Shown: positions 1-9,337 of the stretch, in pieces
How positions within the stretch are numbered: position 1 is the stretch's first letter
How the letters are laid out: every line of letters begins with the position of its first letter
NCBI GenBank assembly: GCA_029881795.1
Contig: JAOULX010000003.1
Coordinates: 1 to 64,000 of the forward strand
Origin: Gammaproteobacteria bacterium
GTDB taxonomy: Bacteria; Pseudomonadota; Gammaproteobacteria; SZUA-229
DNA length: 64,000 bases
Reading direction: 5' to 3'
Translations under genes and position numbers: made by a program
The notes under the pieces: generated by a model
What the model saw: the letters and a program-made list of their open reading frames with translations, nothing else
Database searches by the model: none
Told to the model about the DNA's origin: nothing

Positions 1-309
1 CTCCATTTTTGATAAAAACTCAAGCCAGCTGATCAGATTCTGATAATCCAGATCACGATAAGAAATATACTGCCCCGATTGCACATCAAACTGCTGCAAC
101 CAGAATAACAGAAGCCGATAACCAAATGCCCGGTCACTGGCTTCCAGCAATTTGCCTGATATGTGCAAAGGTGCTGCTGACAATTTTGTTATCTGTGGTT
201 TTTTATAACTCTCGGTACTGCGCCAGAAAAAAATTACCAGCAGTACAAGCCCCAGCATTAGCCACAGCCTAAGCTGACGACTGTTTTTTTCTGCGCATTT
301 AACTGACAT
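1..309 (-). CDS. Membrane-anchored protein, cut by left edge
   Basis: An open frame of 103 codons starts at the ATG at 309 and runs off the left edge. Its start overlaps the stop of the upstream permease gene by one base (TAATG), which implies translational coupling. Residues about 14-29 form one hydrophobic membrane segment after a short basic N terminus (SRQLRLW); the rest is soluble and probably periplasmic. It is the last visible member of the pilus/ABC permease run. The family is not recognised from this fragment. Confidence 0.7.
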   Translation of the reverse strand, partial: MSVKCAEKNSRQLRLWLMLGLVLLVIFFWRSTESYKKPQITKLSAAPLHISGKLLEASDRAFGYRLLLFWLQQFDVQSGQYISYRDLDYQNLISWLEFLSKME

Positions 310-1073
310 TAAAGCGACTTACGTTTTAACTCGATGATGCCAGCAAGGCAGAGTAATGTGCAAAAAAGCAAAAACTCTACGCCGAAACTAATAATTGTGG
401 TCGCTTCTGGCCCGCCATAAACCAACCAACTACTCTGACTAAAATGTTCTAATCGCGGCAGTATAAAATCAATACTATCAAGCACACTATTAATCACCCT
501 GTTAAAGAGACCACCCTGAAATGGCCCGTCACCGATGCTTTGTATCGCTGGCATAAAGCGCATCAAGCCGTATATGCCGATACTGGCGAGCAAACTTAGT
601 GTTACATTTTCCAGTGACAGGATAAACACAAGCGCTATCAGTGCCATCAAGGTTAATTCACACCACAACGACAGCGACCAGATAAAAACGGAATAGCTGT
701 TTGCAAACCAGAGCAGGCCGCAAAAAAATATTCCGGCAATAACAAAAGCAAGCGCACTAAAGCCGGCAAATTTTCCTAAAAAAACTTGATTGCGCGGGAT
801 ATTTACCGAGAACAATAATTCAATGGACTTGTCCTGGAAATCACGCGCGATACTGGCAACTACAAAAAAAATCATCATCAGAATGGATGCAAGCCGTAAA
901 AATCCGGCGATAATAGCAGCTTCTGATTCGCGTGTTTCCGTTAAGGCAGCCTGACTGATAAAAAGTGAAAAACTCAAAGCCAGTAGCAGTAACAGCATTA
1001 CGAACCAGAGTATTTTTCCTCGCATCGCTTCCAGCAAACTAAATCGCGCTATTGTAATAATCGATGATGCCAT
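309..1073 (-). CDS. ABC-2 type transporter permease
   Basis: A 254-residue integral membrane protein with about six hydrophobic segments. The N terminus (ITIARFSLLEAMRGKILW) and the FQDKSIELLFS stretch after the second segment are typical of ABC-2 export permeases that work with a separate ATPase. No ATPase gene is visible here; it may lie beyond the left edge. The start directly abuts the stop of the prepilin gene and the stop overlaps the next gene, so it belongs to the pilus operon. The substrate is unknown, and a role in pilus export or assembly is only suggested by position. Confidence 0.8.
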   Translation of the reverse strand: MASSIITIARFSLLEAMRGKILWFVMLLLLLALSFSLFISQAALTETRESEAAIIAGFLRLASILMMIFFVVASIARDFQDKSIELLFSVNIPRNQVFLGKFAGFSALAFVIAGIFFCGLLWFANSYSVFIWSLSLWCELTLMALIALVFILSLENVTLSLLASIGIYGLMRFMPAIQSIGDGPFQGGLFNRVINSVLDSIDFILPRLEHFSQSSWLVYGGPEATTIISFGVEFLLFCTLLCLAGIIELKRKSL

Positions 1074-1802
1074 TTATGGCAACCTTCTGGCTTCAAGCAT
1101 ACGCGATTTCAGCACCGTTAAAGAAACCCACATCACCAGATCATCATAGCCGGCAGCTGTCACTGAGCTGTAATCATCATCCAGAAATGTTGTATCGTCA
1201 TTGCAATTTTCATCCTCGATACTTGAAGGAAAATTTGCTGCGCAAGGAAAACCGCCAGCTATCGTTCGGCGACCGTTTTCACCGTAGGATATCACCACTG
1301 CCGGAATATCGTTAGCGATCAGGTTTGCGCCCCTGTCTTCAATTCTGATATTTCCGTTATCGGCCATAGAGAAACTCGCATCCAGTGCAGTAGTATTACC
1401 GCCACCATCTATTGCTGGCGGCAGATTGGCAAAACTCAGATTACCCGTACCTCTGACACGGTAACGCAAACCATTACCCCAGGCATCTTGTCCACCGACT
1501 CCAATATCTACAAATGGTAAAAAACCCTCATCATCATCACAGCTAGTTGTATTATCTGGATTTTGTGGGTTTTCTATACCATCACCATCTGTGTCCGGAC
1601 AAGGCAAACGTCCTTCTGTTGTTGCGAATCCGATCAGCGCCTGATTAATATTTTGTAAAATCTGCCTTGTCTCATCGCGTTTTAATTGTTGACGTTGTAC
1701 GCCGACAGTTTTTATTACGCCGCCCAGTATCAGGCCCATGACGATCAGTACAATCGTAATCTCTATTAAGGTGAAGCCTTTAGTTATTATCCTTGGCGTC
1801 AT
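1074..1802 (-). CDS. Type IV prepilin-like protein
   Basis: 242 residues with a class III prepilin signal: short leader ending in G9, then FTLIE and a hydrophobic helix, with glutamate at mature position 5. The globular part holds a cysteine loop (PCPDTDGDGIEN) that resembles a calcium-binding Asp-rich turn, followed by a GFLPF...AWGNGLRYRV block. The same CPD loop occurs in the giant prepilin just upstream, whose end it overlaps by 4 bases (ATGA). It is probably a minor or major pilin of the MSHA-like pilus; which one cannot be told from sequence. Confidence 0.88.
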   Translation of the reverse strand: MTPRIITKGFTLIEITIVLIVMGLILGGVIKTVGVQRQQLKRDETRQILQNINQALIGFATTEGRLPCPDTDGDGIENPQNPDNTTSCDDDEGFLPFVDIGVGGQDAWGNGLRYRVRGTGNLSFANLPPAIDGGGNTTALDASFSMADNGNIRIEDRGANLIANDIPAVVISYGENGRRTIAGGFPCAANFPSSIEDENCNDDTTFLDDDYSSVTAAGYDDLVMWVSLTVLKSRMLEARRLP

Positions 1803-3865
1803 GGACAGACGCCTGTTGTCATCGGGTCAGAATTATTAATACAGTATAAATAGTCATTACCTGCATCCGGGTCATAGCTGCGGCTACCTGTCGCATCGGC
1901 AGGATTTGGAAATGCAGCACCAACATTGGCACCTTCTAAGTAATTGGAAATAATATTTTTTGTATCGGTATCACCCGCAACTGGCCCGTTTCTCATTATA
2001 CCCGGCTGTCGCTCACCCGAAAAAAACACAATCCCTGCATGCCGATTACCATTTGTCTTCACGCATTTTGCGCCCGCAAACGAGCACGCCACATTCGTGG
2101 AGTCTGGCGCATAACTACCTGAGACAACATAAAAAAAGTGATCTTTCCAGTGCTGCCATAAAGTAAATTCTTCAGTTGACAAACAACCGTTAAGAATATT
2201 CTGTATGCCTTTGCTACCACCCACTGATGGACAACTGTTAACAGTATTACAGAGGTCGTATATGGCCTGAGCCTCCGCCATATCCTCCGCATAATCTTCA
2301 TCAGCATCTGCTATCTCTTTATCACGCTCAGCTTCACAGGCTTGAATTTTATTGGCATTGCCTTTAGCTTGGCTAACACAGCTTGTGAACTGCCCCGGAA
2401 TAGCTCCTTTAGATTTATCCAGTTTTTTTACCGCTTCTGCCACTGCTGCATCAAAATCTGTCTGACAATCTGTGCAATCACTGGTGCTACCACCACCGGT
2501 TGTACTACATGAATGTTTGCTTAAACAACCGTAATAGTCCTGTAATTCATCAGCTGTTATTTCAGCAATCTCCTGATCATATTTAGTCTGCGCAGCTGCC
2601 AGATCCTGGGCCAGATCAACATCACATTGAGCCTTTGTTTTATTCGGATTGCCCAAACATAGCTGGTAATCTGTATTGGCCTTATCCACATCCAGGCGAA
2701 AATCAGCCAGTTCTTCACCCAGCTCTTCAATATACTTGTCATATTTTTCTTTACACTGGATGCAACTTGGCGGCCCAATCACGCTAACTCCTCCGGTTCC
2801 GGTATTGTCGCTGGCATTCGCCTCCAGTTGAGCTTCACTATTTGAAACATTTTCAGGTAGGCGACCGAGTAAACTGGCAGGCGCAGCAATGTCGGCATAA
2901 CTCACATCATCACGATAATCCGCTCCGCCCAGATTCAGTTCGGCGGGCCATGGTAAATTCCGCGCTCCGCCACCCGCATTGCCGTAATCGGCTATACAGT
3001 TTGCGATTGATGCTGTCAGATTTTCTATTGTCGCTTCATAATCGCGGCGACGTTTTACGGCAGACCAGATATCACGCTGCGTAACAATGGCAATTTTATC
3101 ATTAAAGGGAGTTTCTGCTGTTTCAGTCTGAGTGCCGGATTTAATAAAACGGTCTATCGTATCTGCGACACCTGAAAGCGTCGAATTATCGATATCGCCA
3201 TTACCTTCAAGATATTGTGTCGCATCATAACCACCTCTACAGACTCTTGTACCCTCATCACTATCAATAAATCCAGCCCGGTTCTGTTGGCCCAGTGGCG
3301 CTCCGGGAGCTAATATAACGGCAACGACTCTTTCTTCTGGCACCGTACCATTGATCAAGCTACCCTCTGCATCGTAAATTTCAAACACGCCGTTGCTATC
3401 ATCATTTAACATGCCTGTTTTATTTACTGCCAATGTTGTATTTTTATAAGCTCCTGAAACGGCATACCAGAGACACTCATTTGCACCATCACGTAATGGT
3501 TTTATATCTAAAGAGCGCCAAGGAAAACGACCGATGACGCTGTTATTACTACCACCTGCGTCACAGTTGTCACTGCCGCCTTCAAAAATAATTCCATTTT
3601 CATTCATATCAGGACACGGCATAAACCCCATGTCACCATCATGGCTATCAATATAACTGACCGCATAGGCAATCAGAGCTTTTTTGGCTTCTGCAAGCGA
3701 GGCAACCTGATTGACCTTCTGCACCAGTCTGCTGCTAATAGAGCCTGAATTATTTAGTAAATAAAAAGCCGCCATTGATGCCAGCACTACCATAGCAATC
3801 AATAGTGCAGCACCAGATTGTCTTCGAGGCTTCATCAGTGCAGCTTTATTTGTCTGATTTTTCAT
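1799..3865 (-). CDS. Giant prepilin-like protein with Cys-rich inserts
   Basis: 688 residues, several times the size of a normal pilin. The N terminus (RRQSGAALLIAMVVLASM) is a prepilin-type leader and helix with cleavage expected after G18. Residues 84-263 and about 290-688 look like two copies of one pilin head: GRFP/GRLP, YAVSGAY/YVVSGSY and QYLEGN/NYLEGA recur in the same order. The second head is interrupted by two consecutive six-cysteine helical modules (C368-C453 and C464-C545). A good ribosome site (GGGAG, 4 bases before ATG) supports this start, which overlaps the mshK-like gene by 20 bases. It could be a tip adhesin-like minor pilin (inference). Confidence 0.85.
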   Translation of the reverse strand: MKNQTNKAALMKPRRQSGAALLIAMVVLASMAAFYLLNNSGSISSRLVQKVNQVASLAEAKKALIAYAVSYIDSHDGDMGFMPCPDMNENGIIFEGGSDNCDAGGSNNSVIGRFPWRSLDIKPLRDGANECLWYAVSGAYKNTTLAVNKTGMLNDDSNGVFEIYDAEGSLINGTVPEERVVAVILAPGAPLGQQNRAGFIDSDEGTRVCRGGYDATQYLEGNGDIDNSTLSGVADTIDRFIKSGTQTETAETPFNDKIAIVTQRDIWSAVKRRRDYEATIENLTASIANCIADYGNAGGGARNLPWPAELNLGGADYRDDVSYADIAAPASLLGRLPENVSNSEAQLEANASDNTGTGGVSVIGPPSCIQCKEKYDKYIEELGEELADFRLDVDKANTDYQLCLGNPNKTKAQCDVDLAQDLAAAQTKYDQEIAEITADELQDYYGCLSKHSCSTTGGGSTSDCTDCQTDFDAAVAEAVKKLDKSKGAIPGQFTSCVSQAKGNANKIQACEAERDKEIADADEDYAEDMAEAQAIYDLCNTVNSCPSVGGSKGIQNILNGCLSTEEFTLWQHWKDHFFYVVSGSYAPDSTNVACSFAGAKCVKTNGNRHAGIVFFSGERQPGIMRNGPVAGDTDTKNIISNYLEGANVGAAFPNPADATGSRSYDPDAGNDYLYCINNSDPMTTGVCP

Positions 3866-4262
3866 AGCGCTCCCGTACTGTCTTTTGGTTGGCTAAAACA
3901 AACTGCCCTGGCTTGAGATTTACTACAGACTGGCCATCACGTTTTATTGCCACGTTTCCGCTTTTCTGCACCTTTAAAACCCTGAGTCCAGTTATCGGCT
4001 TTTTTGTTTTAAGGGTGTTCTCAGAATTGACCCAGACAACATCAGGCTGACCCTTTCGTATTAAATAACCTTTTAACTCAACTACATCAATATTTTGTTT
4101 AGGTGCTTTATTATTTACAGTATTTTTATCGGCAGCCGGTTTTTGTCTGTCGATTTGTGCCCGTTCCTGTGCCGAATAAAACAGCCGTTTCAAGTTTTGC
4201 TCTGCCATCGCAAGTCCTGTAGCGAGTAAATTCAAAAGCAAAACATAAGCTAAATATTTCAT
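3846..4262 (-). CDS. MshK/PilP-like pilus biogenesis protein
   Basis: 138 residues with a clear signal peptide (cleavage near LAMAEQ). The C-terminal half (LKGYLIRKGQPDVVWVN ... VAIKRDGQSVVNLKPGQ) has the small beta-fold pattern of PilP/GspC-like or MshK periplasmic proteins that connect the inner-membrane platform to the secretin. It directly follows the PilO-like gene with no gap and overlaps the giant prepilin start. Assignment rests on position and fold pattern, not on a strong signature. Confidence 0.7.
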   Translation of the reverse strand: MKYLAYVLLLNLLATGLAMAEQNLKRLFYSAQERAQIDRQKPAADKNTVNNKAPKQNIDVVELKGYLIRKGQPDVVWVNSENTLKTKKPITGLRVLKVQKSGNVAIKRDGQSVVNLKPGQFVLANQKTVRERYEKSDK

Positions 4263-4850
4263 CTACAACACCTTAAAGGTAAACCATTTTAAATGGCACT
4301 GTGCATCGATATTTTCCACTGCAAATTGCACATTAGCTGCTGCTAAGCGTTTAAGTTCACAGGAGCTGAGCAGATGAATCGCGGATTTAATATTGTCAAT
4401 ATCCCTCAGTACTGCAATCAGTTGCTGCTCATGCTTTAACTTCATCGACAGTGTAATATTGCTAACATTAACTTTCAAACCTCGTTCACTAATCAAACCA
4501 TCTTTATAGTCATACGGAATCTGGCTGCCGAAACTGTAATTAATCGCACTAAGATTGTGCTTGGTTCGTATCGTCTGTAGACGGTCTATCAGGTATAACC
4601 TGTTCTCTGTCTCATACTGTTTTACTGGCATATAGTGATTAAAACGGCTCTCATATTCAGACGCCATTCCGGTTGTCTCAGTCAGTGTTTTAAAGCGGCT
4701 GGCCTCAGCAGTTAGCTTAGAGTTCAGCCTTTTGTAATCATCATTCTTTGTCTGATATAACTGGAAAAACACCACAAACACAATAACCGACGTAAAAAGC
4801 AATAACGCTTTCGCAATCAGCTGATTATATTTTTTTAGATTATCCTGCAA
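4263..4850 (-). CDS. mshJ: MshJ/PilO-like pilus platform protein
   Basis: 195 residues: short cytoplasmic N terminus, one membrane helix at about 12-32, a coiled-coil stretch (KRLNSKLTAEASRFKTLTE) and a small periplasmic ferredoxin-like domain. This is the architecture of PilO/GspM-type alignment proteins, called MshJ in MSHA loci. It overlaps the end of the MshI gene by 11 bases. Two cysteines near the C terminus (CELKRL, CHLKWF) may pair. Confidence 0.75.
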   Translation of the reverse strand: MQDNLKKYNQLIAKALLLFTSVIVFVVFFQLYQTKNDDYKRLNSKLTAEASRFKTLTETTGMASEYESRFNHYMPVKQYETENRLYLIDRLQTIRTKHNLSAINYSFGSQIPYDYKDGLISERGLKVNVSNITLSMKLKHEQQLIAVLRDIDNIKSAIHLLSSCELKRLAAANVQFAVENIDAQCHLKWFTFKVL

Positions 4851-6387
4851 GTGATTCGTCCTTCATGGTCAGAACAAACGAAAAATCAGCAGGGTCATTC
4901 GCTTTATCTGATATAACACCACTAATTCCATTTGACGGATTATCATTCAATACCGCTTTAGTCAGCCTAACATCGTCAACTGCGTCCAGCTTTTCCATTG
5001 CATGAATAAAATTACTAACCATAGCTTTTAATGCCTGCTTGTCGGCCTTGTTAGTAACAACCGATGCCAAAATAACAACCGCCTGCCGAGACTTGGCTGA
5101 AACAGATGATGTTTGCCCGCGCCTATTTGTCTTATTTATTCCTTTACTCTGTTTTAAATCGGCTTCATTAATTGCCCATTTTATTTCCTTCAGTTCGATA
5201 TTCGGATAGGCTGCAAATACTCCGCTGATTTTTATCATTACTTTGTCAACGCCGCCAGATGATGCGCGCTTTAACTCATTAATATTTTCAACAAACAACC
5301 TCATTGAAGCGGGTTTGACTGATAAGCGAGACAAATCCTTTGAAAGCCTGTTATTTTCTGAGATTAGCTCACTGAGTTGTGAATCCAGACCAATAATTCT
5401 ACTTTTGATTATCTCTGTATCCAGATATAATTTAAACGATGCCATAACCAGTAACACTGATACTGCTATCGATGAAATTGAAAGCCAGCTATTTATTTGT
5501 TTTTTACGGTATATTTGCAGATCTGATTTTCTGGCGTAATGGTTATTCACTCTAGCATTCAGAAGTAACGATGCAAATATTTCACGGCCATTCACCTCAT
5601 AGCTCGAGATAAAACCCAACGCTCGTTTGAGGTCATTATATTTAGCAAAAGAAAATTGCATTTCCGGCAATAACTCGTCTACACCTTTTAGCTGCGCAAA
5701 AAAATTATCACTAGCCAGAACTAGGACATTAATCGCGCCACCGGACACCAGCAGCTTTTGATTTTCCAGATATTTTTTAGTTTTCTTAATATCTTCCGAA
5801 AATGTTTTTAGATCCAGATTTTGTGATGACGGTATATTTCTACTATAGAATATTTTCCCATCTTTATAGATGCTTTGGCGGATAAAATCACGCGACTGCC
5901 TGCTGACTAACAGCACCAGGCCTTTCTCCAGTTTTAACACTTTTAAAACCTGAGATGCAATCAGTGGCAGGGAGTAAACGCCCCTGATCATTACCTCATG
6001 CTGATTAAATATATCAAGCCATTTAAGTAACGCATCATCCGACGTCAGACTGGAAATTAGCAGTCTGTCATCTTTTCTGGGGCTATCATCTCTGCCAATA
6101 ATGCTGCTCGTTGAAAAAGAGGAGGAACGTTTAAGCCTGGCAAGCTTTCTTTCTATCAGGAATTTTCTCTCATGTGGCGCCACATGAGGAATCGTTGTCA
6201 GCATCACTTCCTCTTCTAACACATCCAGAATAATCGAGGCCGGAATTTCTTTACTGTTTTCCAGATAATCATTCAGCGCGAACTGATCTGTATCTGCTGC
6301 TTCAAATTCATAGCGCGCAATCAGTTCATCGCGTCGCCACAGCATCACAGTCATACGGTCATCCGTTATAAAGAACACCTGCCGCAT
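4840..6387 (-). CDS. mshI: MshI-like pilus platform protein (PilM-PilN type)
   Basis: 515 residues. The first ~290 form a soluble domain resembling the actin-like PilM/GspL cytoplasmic fold (GLVLLVSRQSRDFIRQSIYKD region). A single membrane helix follows near residue 300 (WLSISSIAVSVLLVMASFKLYL spans it), then a coiled coil and a periplasmic PilN-like domain. Fusion of PilM-like and PilN-like parts is what is expected of MshI. It starts 3 bases after the mshG stop and overlaps the PilO-like gene, so the platform proteins are co-translated. Confidence 0.78.
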   Translation of the reverse strand: MRQVFFITDDRMTVMLWRRDELIARYEFEAADTDQFALNDYLENSKEIPASIILDVLEEEVMLTTIPHVAPHERKFLIERKLARLKRSSSFSTSSIIGRDDSPRKDDRLLISSLTSDDALLKWLDIFNQHEVMIRGVYSLPLIASQVLKVLKLEKGLVLLVSRQSRDFIRQSIYKDGKIFYSRNIPSSQNLDLKTFSEDIKKTKKYLENQKLLVSGGAINVLVLASDNFFAQLKGVDELLPEMQFSFAKYNDLKRALGFISSYEVNGREIFASLLLNARVNNHYARKSDLQIYRKKQINSWLSISSIAVSVLLVMASFKLYLDTEIIKSRIIGLDSQLSELISENNRLSKDLSRLSVKPASMRLFVENINELKRASSGGVDKVMIKISGVFAAYPNIELKEIKWAINEADLKQSKGINKTNRRGQTSSVSAKSRQAVVILASVVTNKADKQALKAMVSNFIHAMEKLDAVDDVRLTKAVLNDNPSNGISGVISDKANDPADFSFVLTMKDESLAG

Positions 6388-6390
6388 GGC

Positions 6391-7599
6391 TTACCTCAAT
6401 GTCCCGATAGAATCATAAATTGGCCCAAATACCGATGCCAGTATCCACACCAGTATCAGCGCCAGAAAAAATATCAACAATGGCTGCAATACCGGCTCTA
6501 TTGTCGCCAGTGCTTCTTTTACTTCTCTGTCGAAATAGTATTTTACATTTTTAAGAGACACGTCCAGTTCACCACTGGATTCACCAATCTTAAACATCCG
6601 TACAACCAGCGGCGGAAACACCCTGGTATTATCAATCGCGATCGATATCGTTTCACCTTCTGAAATCATATCGTAGGCTTCATCTATCGCCTGCTCAAGC
6701 ACGCAGTTACCGAGCAGTCCCTTACTGACTTTCATTGATTCAAGTACCGTAATACCGGCTTTATACATTAGCGCAAAATTATTACTGAAACGAGCCAGCT
6801 TAATTTTTTGCATTATCGGTCCAATTAGCCATAGCTTCAGTTTATATTTATCAAGAAAATACCTGAAGCGGTAAGAGCGTTTTGCTGCAAGCTTAATCAG
6901 CACCACACTTACAAGCGGCACTATAATCATCATATACCAGTAATTTTCAACCAGATCAGACACCACCAGCAACGCTTTTGTATATAGTGGCAGTTCATTG
7001 TCAAATTGATTCATAAAAGATAACATTTGTGGCACCACAAAAATCATCAGCACGATAAAGGCAATCAGCATAATGGTGCCAATAATTGCCGGGTACATGA
7101 CAATCTGTTTTGTCTGCGACCTCAACTCTTCCTGCCACTTCAGCATGTCTTCGAGTTCTTCTAGCACTTTATTCAGCTCACCACTTTGCTCACCAACCTC
7201 GATCAGATTGACGTATACATTATTAAATGAACGTGGGTGCTTACTCATTGCCTGAGACATACTCTCACCGCCTTCTATCGATTCCAATAGAGCGGACAAT
7301 AAGGCCTTAATATGCGCCTCACTGAAACTGTCGCGCAAATCTGCCAGACCTTCGAGCAAAGGTACACCGGCTGATAGTAACTGACCGAGCTGAAAGGTAA
7401 AAATAATCCGCTCTTTTCTGCTCAGCGGTTTTTCACCTGACGAGCTGATAAAACGGCTTTGCTTTAATCGTTTGGCTGAAATCAGTTCGAGTTTAATATT
7501 TCGTAACTGTAAATCAACATCTTCAATATTATCTGCCACCATAACGCCTTTAACGCGCCGGCCAGCCTCATTGATCGAATTATATTTATACCTTGCCAT
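6391..7599 (-). CDS. mshG: Pilus inner-membrane platform protein MshG (GspF/PilC family)
   Basis: 402 residues with two GspF repeats, each ending in membrane helices. Typical elements are FTFQLGQLLSAGVPLLEGL at about 70-90, the first membrane helix pair near 170-230 and a second repeat with FSNNFALMYKAGITVLESM, closing on a hydrophobic C terminus (LLIFFLALILVWILASV). It works with the MshE ATPase to drive pilin polymerisation. It starts 4 bases downstream of the mshE stop. Confidence 0.93.
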   Translation of the reverse strand: MARYKYNSINEAGRRVKGVMVADNIEDVDLQLRNIKLELISAKRLKQSRFISSSGEKPLSRKERIIFTFQLGQLLSAGVPLLEGLADLRDSFSEAHIKALLSALLESIEGGESMSQAMSKHPRSFNNVYVNLIEVGEQSGELNKVLEELEDMLKWQEELRSQTKQIVMYPAIIGTIMLIAFIVLMIFVVPQMLSFMNQFDNELPLYTKALLVVSDLVENYWYMMIIVPLVSVVLIKLAAKRSYRFRYFLDKYKLKLWLIGPIMQKIKLARFSNNFALMYKAGITVLESMKVSKGLLGNCVLEQAIDEAYDMISEGETISIAIDNTRVFPPLVVRMFKIGESSGELDVSLKNVKYYFDREVKEALATIEPVLQPLLIFFLALILVWILASVFGPIYDSIGTLR

Positions 7600-7603
7600 C
7601 GTG

Positions 7604-9337
7604 CTAATTCAAACGACCAGTAAAATCAATAACCCGCGTGACTTCGTCACTGCTGGTTCTTCCATCGGCCACCCACCTTGCCGCGTCATCTTGAATCGTG
7701 ATAAAGCCTTTTCTAATAGCTGCCTGAGCAAAATCATTCATGCTGCTTTGATTCACGATCATTTCATCCAGCTCAGTATCCATACGCAGCACTTCCATCA
7801 ATGCAAAGCGGCCTTTATAACCGACATAATTACACTTCGGGCAGCCCTCTGATTCGTAGATGGTTTTAATGTTTTCATCGAAATTAAAAAGCGACCTTTC
7901 CATCTCACTGACCGGCTTTTCTTTTTTACAGTGTGTACATAACTGGCGCACCAGACGCTGTGAAACCACACCGATAATATTGCCTGCCAGTATTTCAGGT
8001 GACACACCTATATCTTTTAAGCGCGGAAAAATTCCGATGGCCGAATTGGTGTGTAACGTTGAAAAGACTTTATGGCCAGTCATTGCTGCGCGTAACGCCA
8101 TTTCTGCTGTATCTTCATCTCGAATCTCACCGATTAAAATCACGTCAGGATCCTGCCGCATCATCGAGCGTATACCGCTGGCAAAATCCAGCTTCGCCGC
8201 TTCATTGACCGAGGTCTGCCTGATCATCGGCAAAGGATATTCAACCGGGTCTTCCAGTGTCATGATATTAATATCCGGGCTGTTTATCGCCGTGATCATT
8301 GAATAGAGCGTAGTGGTTTTACCGCTGCCGGTAGGCCCGGTTACCAATAAAATTCCTTCGGGACGTGACATCATGATCTGCAAGCGAGTCAGCATTTCAT
8401 CACGCAAGCCCATATTGTGCATTTCAACGATGCCTTTTTGCCGGTCGAGTACACGCAACACCAGATTTTCACCCCAGCTAGTAGGTTGTGATGAAACACG
8501 AAAATCTATTGTCCGCCCACTGATTCCTAAAGAGATACGGCCATCCTGCGCTGAACGAGTATCAGCAATATTCATCCCCGACATGACTTTTACACGCACA
8601 ACAATCGCCGATAAAAATTTTCTGTTCAGACTTCGAATCTGCCTGAGCACACCATCTATACGATATCGAACCCGAATAAAACCTTCTTCCGGTTCTACAT
8701 GTATATCCGAAGCACCCGACTTCACCGCATCCGCCAGCAGCGCATCCATCAGGCGAACAATTGGCTGACTGTATTCAGCATCTGTTGTCTGCAAACTCTG
8801 GACATCGACAACACCGGTCTCCAGCTCATTTAAAATTCCATCAACCGATAATTCATATCCATAAAACTGATCAATAGCCGCCTGGATTTCGGACTCAACC
8901 GCCAGATTGGCTTTAATTTCTACATTGACACCCACTGCTGCCCGCAAACGGTCCAGCGCCTGCAGATCCATGGTGTCGGTCATTGCCACGGTTAATTCAT
9001 TAGTTAGTTCAAAATACAACAGGGGGATTAATTTCAACTGAATGGCTAGTTCTTTATCAACCAGCGCCAGCGCATCCGGGTCGGGAACAATATTAGAAAG
9101 GTCAACCGCTTCATGTCCCAACGCTTCGCCGAGCACATCACGAATCACCGAGTCGGTAACGAAACCCAGCGCTACCAGCATTTTACCAATCGGTAATTTT
9201 CTGGTTTTTTGTTCGGTTAAAGCTATCTTCAACTGATCTGAAGTGATCAGACCTTTATCGATTAAGGCATCACCCAGTCGTTTCGGCTGTAGTAGTGTCG
9301 GTGATTTTTTTTCACTGGAAGACGCAACAGTAGTCAT
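7604..9337 (-). CDS. mshE: Pilus extension ATPase MshE with MshEN c-di-GMP-binding domain
   Basis: 577 residues of the GspE/PilB family. Residues 20-43 (RLGDALIDKGLITSDQLK...ALTEQ) match the known MshEN c-di-GMP-binding pattern, and residues 49-70 look like the second half-motif. Next come the N2 domain (SGASDIHVEP at 207-216), the Walker A GPTGSGKT at 334-341, the Asp box with DPDVILIGEIRD, and a C-terminal CxxC...CxxC metal site (CTHCKKE, CPKCNYVG). This family powers pilus polymerisation in the cytoplasm, and in Vibrio cholerae MshE c-di-GMP binding activates it. It overlaps mshN by 4 bases. Confidence 0.95.
   Translation of the reverse strand: MTTVASSSEKKSPTLLQPKRLGDALIDKGLITSDQLKIALTEQKTRKLPIGKMLVALGFVTDSVIRDVLGEALGHEAVDLSNIVPDPDALALVDKELAIQLKLIPLLYFELTNELTVAMTDTMDLQALDRLRAAVGVNVEIKANLAVESEIQAAIDQFYGYELSVDGILNELETGVVDVQSLQTTDAEYSQPIVRLMDALLADAVKSGASDIHVEPEEGFIRVRYRIDGVLRQIRSLNRKFLSAIVVRVKVMSGMNIADTRSAQDGRISLGISGRTIDFRVSSQPTSWGENLVLRVLDRQKGIVEMHNMGLRDEMLTRLQIMMSRPEGILLVTGPTGSGKTTTLYSMITAINSPDINIMTLEDPVEYPLPMIRQTSVNEAAKLDFASGIRSMMRQDPDVILIGEIRDEDTAEMALRAAMTGHKVFSTLHTNSAIGIFPRLKDIGVSPEILAGNIIGVVSQRLVRQLCTHCKKEKPVSEMERSLFNFDENIKTIYESEGCPKCNYVGYKGRFALMEVLRMDTELDEMIVNQSSMNDFAQAAIRKGFITIQDDAARWVADGRTSSDEVTRVIDFTGRLN

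Noticed and set aside
7860-8768. Long plus-strand frames opposite mshE
   Set aside because: Antisense shadows of a strongly conserved ATPase; no ribosome sites or protein signatures.
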